Assembly: GCA_030637945.1 (NCBI GenBank)
Contig: DAOWFN010000199.1
Location: 1-14,852 of the forward strand
Source: Gammaproteobacteria bacterium
GTDB lineage: Bacteria; Pseudomonadota; Gammaproteobacteria; SZUA-229
Reading direction: 5' to 3'
Length of the DNA: 14,852 nucleotides
Shown here: one piece after another, positions 1 through 5,535 of the stretch
How positions within the stretch are numbered: the first letter of the stretch is position 1
How the letters are laid out: every line of letters begins with the position of its first letter
The notes under the pieces: model-generated
The model's database searches: none
What the model was told of the DNA's origin: nothing
Seen by the model: the letters and a program-made list of their open reading frames with translations, nothing else
Program-made: the position numbers and the translations under genes

Positions 1-1123
1 AGAGATCATGTTACACACCACCGACGATGAAATCGCTGTTTGTAACCTGGGCTCAGTAAACCTGCCTGCACACATCGACGAGAATGGCCTTAATCCCGAG
101 AAATTAGCACACACGATCAACACTGCTATGCGCATGTTAGATAACGTTATTGATTACAACTTCTACAGCGTGCCTCAAGCACGCGAATCAAATCTACGTC
201 ACCGCCCTGTCGGCATGGGCGTGATGGGTTTCCAGGACGCCTTATACAAACAACGCATGTCTTATGCCTCTGAGCAGGCGGTTGAATTTGCTGACCGTAC
301 GATGGAAGCGATCAGTTATTACGCCATTAAAGCATCAACAGATTTATCTGAAGAACGCGGACGCTATTCCAGTTTCGAAGGCTCACTCTGGAGTAAAGGC
401 ATATTGCCAATCGACTCTCTTGACTACCTTGCTGAAGGACGCGGTAATTACCTGGAAGTTGATCGCAGCCATACCTTTGACTGGGATTCATTGCGCGACC
501 GGGTACAAAAAGTCGGCATGCGCAATTCCAACACCATGGCGATCGCACCTACGGCAACTATTTCAAACATCTGTGGCGTCAGTCAATCCATCGAACCGAC
601 ATACCAGAACCTGTTTGTTAAATCGAACCTCTCTGGTGAATTTACCGTCGTAAACCCCTACCTGATCAGCGATTTACGTGATCGCGGCCTATGGGATGAG
701 GTCATGGCAAACGACCTTAAATACTACGATGGCAGCGTGCAACAGATAGACCGCGTACCTGAAGACCTTAAAGAACAATATCAAACAGCTTTTGAACTGG
801 ATGCTCGCTGGTTAGTAGAAGCTGCTTCACGTCGTCAGAAATGGCTCGATCAGGGGCAATCTTTAAACCTGTACATGTCTGAACCTAATGGCCAGAAACT
901 CGATGCTCTCTACAAACTTGCCTGGATACGTGGCCTGAAAACCACCTATTACTTACGCTCTATGGGCGCAACACACGTTGAGAAATCAACCGTCGATAAC
1001 AGCCGTGGAAGCAGCTTGAATGCAGTTGCTACTACCGGCTCAACTGCCAGTGCCGAAGTACCCGATTCTCAAGCACCAAAGGCATGCTCGATACTCGACC
1101 CGGATTGTGATGCTTGCCAGTAG
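1..1123 (+). CDS. nrdA: Ribonucleoside-diphosphate reductase class Ia, alpha subunit, C-terminal part (5' end outside window)
   Basis: This subunit reduces ribonucleoside diphosphates to deoxyribonucleotides in the cytosol, using the radical delivered by NrdB. The reading frame is open to the left edge; base 1 ends a codon and the first full codon (2-4) is Glu, followed by I-M-L-H-T-T-D-D. This fits the catalytic C-x-E segment (E. coli C439/E441), with the Cys just outside the window. The redox-active Cys equivalent to E. coli C462 is in I-A-V-C-N-L-G-S-V-N-L (codon 41-43). The radical-transfer Tyr-Tyr dyad is in T-T-Y-Y-L-R-S-M-G (947-952). The C-terminal tail ends D-P-D-C-D-A-C-Q, the Cys pair that relays electrons from thioredoxin or glutaredoxin. 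The regulatory N-terminal ATP-cone region cannot be assessed. It is the first visible gene of an nrdA-orf-nrdB operon. Confidence 0.97.
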   Translation, partial: EIMLHTTDDEIAVCNLGSVNLPAHIDENGLNPEKLAHTINTAMRMLDNVIDYNFYSVPQARESNLRHRPVGMGVMGFQDALYKQRMSYASEQAVEFADRTMEAISYYAIKASTDLSEERGRYSSFEGSLWSKGILPIDSLDYLAEGRGNYLEVDRSHTFDWDSLRDRVQKVGMRNSNTMAIAPTATISNICGVSQSIEPTYQNLFVKSNLSGEFTVVNPYLISDLRDRGLWDEVMANDLKYYDGSVQQIDRVPEDLKEQYQTAFELDARWLVEAASRRQKWLDQGQSLNLYMSEPNGQKLDALYKLAWIRGLKTTYYLRSMGATHVEKSTVDNSRGSSLNAVATTGSTASAEVPDSQAPKACSILDPDCDACQ

Positions 1124-1135
1124 TGCTGATCAGCA
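1124..1135. repeat. 12-bp perfect palindrome directly after the nrdA stop
   Basis: TGCTGATCAGCA begins on the base after the TAG stop of nrdA. It has no loop and no T-run follows, so it is not a convincing terminator. It may be a protein-binding or RNA-processing site, or chance. Confidence 0.3.
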
Positions 1136-1258
1136 ATATTTATCAGTAACACATAACCAGCAACAGAATCAAAAAAGAGAGATGTGTTTATAACAACAAA
1201 CTAACAAGGACAAATAATAATAAATGGAAACAGTTAAATAACAATAATAAAAAATGGG

Positions 1259-1561
1259 GTGACCGTGAGCCTGTTTGATAAATTAAATCTGGAAGAATTG
1301 AACAAAGTCATCAATGACTTACCTTTTAACAAGCATCAAACAAATAGAAAGGAAATCGCGCATTTTTGTGAACACGATGGCATTAGCATACGTTTTACAC
1401 GTGCGAGAGAGACATGGCATGCACTGGCACCATGCGCACTAAAACCATGGTGGCTGTCTTTAAAGCCCATACGAAAAAACACGAAACAACAAGAAAACAA
1501 AATAACAACAAAAAACGCTGCCGAAAAAGCAGAGCTAATTGAGGAAATAGAAAATGCTTAA
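1259..1561 (+). CDS. Hypothetical 100-residue protein between nrdA and nrdB
   Basis: I do not recognise this family. The frame opens with GTG at 1259; a second in-frame GTG at 1265 is better spaced from the GGGG at 1256-1259 and may be the real start (98 residues). The stop TAA (1559-1561) overlaps the nrdB ATG (1554), so the two are probably translationally coupled. The protein has an N-terminal helix-like stretch (L-F-D-K-L-N-L-E-E-L). A middle part follows with F-C-E-H-D-G and W-H-A-L-A-P-C-A-L-K-P-W-W, where Cys, His and Trp are concentrated, and the tail is charged, Lys/Glu-rich and low in complexity. No signal peptide or membrane span is seen. Its place inside the operon suggests a role linked to ribonucleotide reductase, but this is inference. 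A non-functional spacer frame remains possible, though the overlap argues against it. Confidence 0.6.
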   Translation: MTVSLFDKLNLEELNKVINDLPFNKHQTNRKEIAHFCEHDGISIRFTRARETWHALAPCALKPWWLSLKPIRKNTKQQENKITTKNAAEKAELIEEIENA

Positions 1562-2909
1562 CTCCTGGAATGATCCGTTTGGACAATTTACGAGCAATTC
1601 AAACGATGTTGCTAACACGACGATTGACCCTGTCAGCACACCCGGTGAAACGACCAGCGAAGCCATTAAGCAAGCAACTATTGAAGAAGCTAAACCAGCC
1701 GTGACGCAGACCACCACTACACCTAAAGTTCCGCATGCAGGTGACGGCATTGTTTCGAACGAACAATTAATGTCGACTGCAGGTGCAGCACCTGAGGTCA
1801 GCCCCTTTATCCAAGATACAGATACCAGGAATACTGAAGCCCACGATGCTGATTTAAGCGGCACCGGTCTTGAAGAAATTGAAATGGGTGCAAAACGCAT
1901 CCAGGTCGACGATAAGAAAATCATCAACTGTCGTTGCGATTTAAATCAACTGGTACCGTTTAAATACGATTGGGCATGGCAAAAATATCTGGATGGCTGT
2001 GCCAATCACTGGATGCCTCAGGAAATCAACATGACTGCCGACCTTGCGTTATGGCGTGATCCGAATGGTCTAACTGAAGATGAACGCACTGTTATCAAGC
2101 GCAATCTTGGTTTTTTTGCCAGCGCCGACTCGTTAGTTGCTAATAATCTAGTGTTAGCTGTCTACAAACACATTACAAATCCGGAATGTCGCCAATACCT
2201 GCTGCGCCAGTCATTCGAGGAAGCAGTACACACACACGCATATCAATATTGCGTTGAATCATTAGGCCTGGATGAAGGTGAGATCTTCAATATGTACCGC
2301 GAACTGCCCGCCGTTGCGCGCAAGGCAGAATGGGCACTGCCTTTTACTCAACATCTCGCGGATCCAAACTTCCACACTGGCACACCGGAAAACGATCAAA
2401 AACTACTGCGCGAACTAATCGCTTTTTATGTCGTATTTGAAGGTATTTTCTTCTATGTCGGATTCACCCAAATCTTATCCATGGGACGTCGCAATAAAAT
2501 GACAGGGGTTGCTGAGCAATTTCAATACATCTTACGCGACGAATCAATGCACATGAATTTTGGTATCGATGTTATCAATCAGATCAAGATAGAAAATCCA
2601 CATCTATGGAGCGCCGAGTTCCAGCAAGAGATGATTGATCTCATTCGTGAAGCCGTTGAAATCGAAACACAATACGCACGTGATACAATGCCACGAGGCA
2701 TATTAGGTTTAAACGCTCCCATGTTTGAAGAGTACTTGCAGTTCATCGCGAACCGTCGTTGCTCACAGATCGGTTTACCTGAGCAATATCAGGGTGTAAG
2801 CAATCCATTCCCATGGATGTCTGAAGTACTGGATCTTAAAAAAGAGAAAAACTTTTTTGAGACTCGGGTGACTGAATACCAGACAGGTGGTGCTCTAAGT
2901 TGGGATTAG
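1554..2909 (+). CDS. nrdB: Ribonucleoside-diphosphate reductase class Ia, beta subunit (R2)
   Basis: NrdB houses the di-iron/tyrosyl radical cofactor and passes the radical to NrdA. Ligands equivalent to E. coli E115/H118/Y122 are visible as E223-x-x-H226-x-x-x-Y230 (F-E-E-A-V-H-T-H-A-Y). E296 lies in V-F-E-G-I-F-F, and E330/H333 in R-D-E-S-M-H. The C-terminus (F-F-E-T-R-V-T-E-Y-Q-T-G-G-A-L-S-W-D) is the flexible tail that docks on NrdA. At 451 residues it is longer than E. coli NrdB (376). The surplus is an N-terminal extension of roughly 110 residues rich in Thr, Ala, Glu and Pro, resembling in place and composition the extension of Pseudomonas NrdB; no ATP-cone motif is seen in it. A good ribosome site (GAGGAAAT) lies just upstream inside the preceding gene. 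A terminator follows at 3017-3045. Confidence 0.97.
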   Translation: MLNSWNDPFGQFTSNSNDVANTTIDPVSTPGETTSEAIKQATIEEAKPAVTQTTTTPKVPHAGDGIVSNEQLMSTAGAAPEVSPFIQDTDTRNTEAHDADLSGTGLEEIEMGAKRIQVDDKKIINCRCDLNQLVPFKYDWAWQKYLDGCANHWMPQEINMTADLALWRDPNGLTEDERTVIKRNLGFFASADSLVANNLVLAVYKHITNPECRQYLLRQSFEEAVHTHAYQYCVESLGLDEGEIFNMYRELPAVARKAEWALPFTQHLADPNFHTGTPENDQKLLRELIAFYVVFEGIFFYVGFTQILSMGRRNKMTGVAEQFQYILRDESMHMNFGIDVINQIKIENPHLWSAEFQQEMIDLIREAVEIETQYARDTMPRGILGLNAPMFEEYLQFIANRRCSQIGLPEQYQGVSNPFPWMSEVLDLKKEKNFFETRVTEYQTGGALSWD

Positions 2910-2952
2910 TAAACATACATCTATAGATTAACTTTTTAAAACTGGACACCCA

Positions 2953-3004
2953 CTACATACTTTATGTAGGTAAAATTAGGATACAACAATAAGCCTCGGA
3001 GGCT
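2953..3004 (+). repeat. Two small hairpins in the nrdB 3' untranslated region
   Basis: CTACATA (2953-2959) pairs with TATGTAG (2963-2969) around a 3-base loop. AGCCT (2992-2996) pairs with AGGCT (3000-3004) around CGG. Both lie between the nrdB stop and its terminator, so they would be part of the mRNA 3' end. They may stabilise the message; nothing shows a specific function. Confidence 0.35.
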
Positions 3005-3016
3005 GGAGTAAATTTT

Positions 3017-3045
3017 AAAGGCGATGAGCAATCATCGCCTTTTTT
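3017..3045 (+). terminator. Rho-independent terminator of the nrd operon
   Basis: GGCGATGA (3020-3027) pairs perfectly with TCATCGCC (3032-3039) around a GCAA loop. AAA on the 5' side and a run of six T (3040-3045) on the 3' side complete a textbook intrinsic terminator about 110 bp after nrdB. Confidence 0.92.
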
Positions 3046-3339
3046 ATTGCCAATAAGTTTTGTCATGTTTTAACCGCAATAATCACTCAACTAATAAAAC
3101 ATAACTGAGTTAAAAAAACTATATATATCAATAACTTAATAAAAAAATAGGCAGGTACCATCAATAACCATAAAACCTGACATTTATACGGAAAAAACCT
3201 GTCACACCGTCAGCAATAACACCTATAATTAACTGTGCAGATGGCTATTTTCCCGTTAGACTGGCTGAAGATTTAGACGAAAATATCAGGTAATAATTTT
3301 GCAGAAAAAATACAGAATTCATCTGAGAAGATTCATGTA
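3046..3339. other. Gene-poor AT-rich stretch, no feature recognised
   Basis: About 290 bp with no open frame of note, no tRNA-like fold and no strong hairpin. A-A-A-C-C-T-G-A-C-A near 3172 and A-A-A-C-C-T-G-T-C-A near 3197 form a short imperfect direct repeat. The rest looks like ordinary intergenic or decayed sequence. Confidence 0.5.
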
Positions 3340-3369
3340 TTGACTAAATCTGGTATTAAGAAGTATCAA
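3340..3369 (+). promoter_or_regulatory. Possible sigma-70 promoter for the 59-residue membrane protein
   Basis: TTGACT (3340-3345) matches the -35 consensus in five of six bases. TATCAA (3364-3369) lies 18 bp downstream as a weaker -10. The predicted transcript start is near 3376, about 43 bases before the ATG. Confidence 0.35.
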
Positions 3370-3418
3370 GTACGGATCACTTTAATACTAAACATTACGG
3401 AAGCGGTGGAAGACTCTG

Positions 3419-3598
3419 ATGAGCGATGCTCGCAGAAACGCACCACTTATTGCGGAGTACTTAATGAAAGTTTGTGAACGCTGTAAAGAAAGAGAACATT
3501 GCGCTGAATTACCCGGCATATGTTTAAAAATACCACGTATCCTCGTCGCCTCAATTGCAACAATGGTTGCTGTCCTGTTCTTTACCAGCTCTCTCTGA
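3419..3598 (+). CDS. Small Cys-rich single-span membrane protein (59 residues)
   Basis: I do not recognise a named family. The frame from ATG 3419 to TGA 3596-3598 encodes 59 residues. It is preceded by GGTGGAAG (from 3405), a plausible ribosome site. A second in-frame ATG at 3464 would give a 44-residue version retaining both visible modules. Residues 17-36 hold four cysteines in K-V-C-E-R-C-K-E-R-E-H-C-A-E-L-P-G-I-C, i.e. C19-x2-C22-x5-C28-x6-C35, which could bind a metal. Residues 40-56 (R-I-L-V-A-S-I-A-T-M-V-A-V-L-F-F-T) form one membrane span close to the C-terminus, so the protein is probably tail-anchored with its Cys domain in the cytoplasm. The combination of start site, Cys spacing and hydrophobic segment is unlikely by chance. 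It sits 59 bp before the DUF389 gene but has its own putative promoter. Confidence 0.62.
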   Translation: MSDARRNAPLIAEYLMKVCERCKEREHCAELPGICLKIPRILVASIATMVAVLFFTSSL

Positions 3599-3619
3599 GA
3601 CACTCCCCTGCTATAGACC

Positions 3620-3649
3620 TTGGTCCGATAAGAATATTATCGGTATAAT
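3620..3649 (+). promoter_or_regulatory. Promoter of the DUF389 gene with consensus -10 and embedded palindrome
   Basis: TATAAT (3644-3649) is a perfect -10 box; TTGGTC (3620-3625) is a moderate -35 at 18 bp. The expected start point (about 3656-3658) coincides with the ATG at 3658, implying a leaderless or near-leaderless mRNA. The spacer contains the palindrome described separately. Confidence 0.65.
3625..3643. promoter_or_regulatory. Palindromic candidate operator between -35 and -10
   Basis: CCGATAA (3625-3631) and TTATCGG (3637-3643) are perfect inverted repeats separated by 5 bp, filling most of the promoter spacer. A dimeric repressor bound there would block RNA polymerase. The regulator is unknown. 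Confidence 0.5.
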
Positions 3650-3657
3650 CATCACCA

Positions 3658-4692
3658 ATGAAAATTATCGAAGTCATTGCTGATGCGGGTCATCACGACA
3701 CCATTCTGGGTATTGCTGAACAACAGCAAGTCGAAGACATCTGGTTCGGTCCGAATAATGAAGATGGCAGAATGGCCGCTCGACTCCTGGTTCGCCCTGA
3801 AAACCGCCAGAAAGTTTTAGATTCCCTACAAACAATTTTTCATAACGCAGATAATTATCGCGTTTTAATTATTCCTCTCGACACCGCCCTGCCCAAACCT
3901 GTTGAACCTGAAGTCAAAGCGCTTACTGACGAACAACAGCAAGAAGAAAAAAACAAAGAAAAAGAAAGAAAAAAAGCCGCATTAATGAGCACGCGCGAAG
4001 AGATCCTCGCCCAGGTAGAAAAAGACGCACTACTCGATAATAATTTTATTTTACTCGTTGTCTTATCCGCCATCGTCGCAGCCATCGGTTTACTCGAAAA
4101 TAATCTTGCTGTCATCGTAGGCGCAATGGTTATCGCGCCCTTATTAGGGCCTAATATAGCCTTTGCTTTAGGTGCATCATTGGGCGAGACCGAGCTGGTT
4201 ATAAAATCACTCAAAGCCATTTTTGTTGGTATCGTTACTGCCATTCTTGTATCTATCGGTATCGGATTATTATGGCCCGGCAGCTTTGATAGCATGGAGT
4301 TATTATTGCGCACCGATGTCGCCTATTCAGGCACAGCCATTGCGCTTGCTTCAGGTGCAGCCGCTTCACTATCGTTAGTGAGTGGCACATCAAGCGTTTT
4401 AGTCGGCGTCATGGTCGCCGTCGCCTTAATGCCGCCGGCGGTCACTATTGGCTTGATGCTGAGCATCGCCGAATACAATAACGCACTCGGTGCAGCCCTG
4501 TTACTTGCGGTTAATATCGTCTGTATAAACCTGTCATCCAAACTGGTATTTTTATTTCGCGGTATAAAACCCAGGACCTGGCTGGAAGCACATAAAGCAA
4601 AACAGTCACGTTTACTCTATATAGGTGCATGGATTATCATGCTGGTGTTGCTGTTTTTTATGATTTACCTACGCCATAAAACACAAACATAA
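3658..4692 (+). CDS. DUF389 / TIGR00341 family integral membrane protein
   Basis: Residues 1-80 form a soluble domain typical of the TIGR00341 family (M-K-I-I-E-V-I-A-D..., then G-I-A-E-Q and L-V-R-P-E-N-R-Q). A highly charged linker follows (about residues 92-112, E-E-K-N-K-E-K-E-R-K-K-A-A). A DUF389 membrane core then runs from about residue 130 to 338 with about six hydrophobic spans, including V-G-A-M-V-I-A-P-L-L-G-P and V-A-L-M-P-P-A-V-T-I-G. These Gly/Pro-rich motifs are the family's signature. The function of the family is not established; a transporter or channel role is often suggested. At 344 residues it is full length. The start is supported by the family N-terminus beginning M-K-x-I-E-V; no Shine-Dalgarno sequence precedes it and the promoter is placed for a leaderless transcript. 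Confidence 0.88.
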   Translation: MKIIEVIADAGHHDTILGIAEQQQVEDIWFGPNNEDGRMAARLLVRPENRQKVLDSLQTIFHNADNYRVLIIPLDTALPKPVEPEVKALTDEQQQEEKNKEKERKKAALMSTREEILAQVEKDALLDNNFILLVVLSAIVAAIGLLENNLAVIVGAMVIAPLLGPNIAFALGASLGETELVIKSLKAIFVGIVTAILVSIGIGLLWPGSFDSMELLLRTDVAYSGTAIALASGAAASLSLVSGTSSVLVGVMVAVALMPPAVTIGLMLSIAEYNNALGAALLLAVNIVCINLSSKLVFLFRGIKPRTWLEAHKAKQSRLLYIGAWIIMLVLLFFMIYLRHKTQT

Positions 4693-4723
4693 TTCAACTT
4701 GGCTATTTACACACTTGCAGGAA

Positions 4724-4791
4724 ATCGCGGAACAAGATTCCGCTCCTACAAGTATTTAACTGTCTGTAAGAGCGGAATCTTGTTCCGCGAT
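4724..4791. repeat. REP doublet (REPIN-like inverted pair)
   Basis: Two 27-bp arms (4724-4750 and 4765-4791) are inverted copies with one mismatch, separated by 14 bp. A further 5-bp pair (CTTGC 4714-4718 with GCAAG 4792-4796) extends the fold past a bulge. Each arm has its own small stem-loop (GCGGAA...TTCCGC). Read outward, the left arm begins GTAG then GAGCGGAATC, the layout of REP sequences mobilised by REP-associated tyrosine transposases (5' GTRG next to a hairpin). The core resembles Pseudomonas REPs (GGAGCGGGCTTGCTCGCGA) in pattern. It lies after the DUF389 stop and may also act as a transcription barrier. Confidence 0.72.
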
Positions 4792-4850
4792 GCAAGCACT
4801 TAAATTTTAACCTGACTCCAAAAGAATAAAGGACAACCTTAATAATTGAC

Positions 4851-5267
4851 ATGATTTCAATCTCACACATCGACCATATCGTTCTTACCGTAAAAGATAT
4901 CCCAATCACATTAGAATTTTACGCCCGTGTTTTAGGTATGCATGCCATTCAATTTGGCTCTAATAATCAAACACCGCGAATCGCACTAAAATTTGGTAAT
5001 CAAAAAATCAACTTACATGAAGCCGGCAAAGAATTTGAACCTAAAGCACTTAATGCCACGCCCGGTTCAGCAGATTTATGTTTGATTACAGAAGAGGATA
5101 TTGATGATGCCATGGCATACGTCAAATCATGCGGGGTTGATATTATCGATGGCCCGGTAAAACGCACTGGCGCACGAGGCGATTTATTATCCTTTTATTT
5201 TCGTGATCCTGATTTTAAGGCAACTCTGATTAATTATCATAAATTCTGGCGATGCCCAGTAATCTGA
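4851..5267 (+). CDS. VOC (glyoxalase/bleomycin resistance) family protein, GLOD5-like, C-terminus replaced by an inserted element
   Basis: VOC proteins are small metalloenzymes or binding proteins built from beta-alpha-beta-beta-beta modules. Residues 1-122 match the GLOD5-like type: I-D-H-I-V-L-T-V near the start (putative metal ligand H9), F-Y-A-R-V-L-G-M, N-L-H-E-A-G-K-E-F-E-P-K-A (H56), P-G-S-A-D-L-C-L-I-T, G-P-V-K-R-T-G-A-R-G and F-R-D-P-D. After F122 the frame runs into a 262-bp element (from 5219), which supplies the last 16 residues (from K123) and the TGA stop. Without the insertion the frame would continue N-L-I-E-I-S-N-Q-I-stop (131 residues). The lost Glu of L-I-E is a conserved metal ligand position in many VOC enzymes, so this gene is probably inactive or altered. 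An AAAGGA lies 18 bases upstream of the ATG, too far for an ideal ribosome site. Confidence 0.85.
   Translation: MISISHIDHIVLTVKDIPITLEFYARVLGMHAIQFGSNNQTPRIALKFGNQKINLHEAGKEFEPKALNATPGSADLCLITEEDIDDAMAYVKSCGVDIIDGPVKRTGARGDLLSFYFRDPDFKATLINYHKFWRCPVI
5215..5218. repeat. Left TTAA target duplication
   Basis: TTAA directly precedes the GG end of the inserted element and is matched by TTAA at 5481-5484. Keeping only one copy restores the VOC reading frame exactly. Confidence 0.85.
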
Positions 5268-5344
5268 ATCAAGGCATCGGTTTGAAAGCATACTTATTGT
5301 ATGGTGAAAAACGATAACGCAGAGCCAGATTACTGGACATCGCC
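5248..5344. repeat. Internal hairpin 1 of the inserted element
   Basis: GGCGATGCCCAGTAATCTG (5248-5266) is complementary to 5326-5344 at 18 of 19 positions. The 59-bp interior contains GAATCAAGGCAT, CTTATTG and ATAACGC. Confidence 0.85.
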
Positions 5345-5351
5345 CCACAGG

Positions 5352-5450
5352 GCGGGCTTTCAAGCGCACATCTTCAGCGTTATGCTCCTTATGAAGGCAA
5401 TAAGCATTCATTACGAACCATGCCTTGAATCTGTACGCTTGAAAGCCCGC
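5352..5450. repeat. Internal hairpin 2 of the inserted element
   Basis: GCGGGCTTTCAAGCG (5352-5366) is perfectly complementary to CGCTTGAAAGCCCGC (5436-5450). The interior is a partly conserved inverted copy of the interior of hairpin 1 (for example 5266-5277 with 5420-5431, 11 of 12 bases). Confidence 0.85.
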
Positions 5451-5480
5451 AGAACTTTATGATAATTAATCAGAGCTACC

Positions 5481-5512
5481 TTAACTTAATCGAAATTTCA
5501 AACCAGATTTAA
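5481..5512 (+). pseudogene. Severed 3' end of the VOC gene
   Basis: Beginning with the second TTAA, this stretch completes the VOC frame when joined to 5218: AA + C (5485) gives Asn, then tta-atc-gaa-att-tca-aac-cag-att-taa encodes L-I-E-I-S-N-Q-I-stop. It has lost its own start and is not translated in frame now. The tcdA stop on the other strand lies 24 bp further on. Confidence 0.85.
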
Positions 5513-5535
5513 CATCCCTCAAAAGATCGACCGAA

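Larger units (their letters stand above)
5219..5480. mobile_element. 262-bp MITE-like non-autonomous element inserted in the VOC gene
   Basis: The ends are inverted repeats. Positions 5219-5243 match the reverse complement of 5456-5480 in 23 of 25 bases (GG[C/T]A[A/G], then CTCTGATTAATTATCATAAA), and similarity continues through TTCT. TTAA flanks both sides. The inside holds no convincing coding region but two long hairpins: 5248-5266 with 5326-5344 (18 of 19 bases) and 5352-5366 with 5436-5450 (15 of 15). The element carries the stop codon now ending the VOC frame. Size, terminal repeats, lack of a transposase and target duplication fit a miniature inverted-repeat element moved in trans. A TTAA duplication is typical of piggyBac-type transposases, and some IS1380-family elements may behave likewise. 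The parent element is not in this window. Confidence 0.9.

Noticed and set aside
264..653. 129-codon plus-strand frame within nrdA
   Set aside because: Overlaps conserved nrdA coding sequence in another frame, with no ribosome site or motif.
1224..1241. Five-codon leader frame (M-E-T-V-K) before the small nrd-operon gene
   Set aside because: The AAGGA upstream is 13 bases away and the tract is simple AT-rich sequence; no attenuator structure accompanies it.
1535..1927. 130-codon minus-strand open frame opposite the NrdB N-terminal extension
   Set aside because: The opposite frame is tied to the conserved NrdB and has a ribosome site; the antisense frame has neither a start signal nor a recognisable motif.
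3855..4313. 152-codon minus-strand open frame opposite the DUF389 gene
   Set aside because: It lies wholly antisense to a well-supported membrane protein; its Ser/Thr/Pro-rich composition is what the antisense of membrane codons gives.
5187..5411. Minus-strand open frame of 74 codons across the inserted element
   Set aside because: It spans the VOC gene, the element boundary and two hairpin stems, has no protein-like features, and cannot predate the insertion as one gene.
5219..5480. Integron attC-type recombination site as explanation for the structured element
   Set aside because: No GTTRRRY/RYYYAAC core pair at the ends; terminal repeats and TTAA duplication indicate DDE-type transposition instead.
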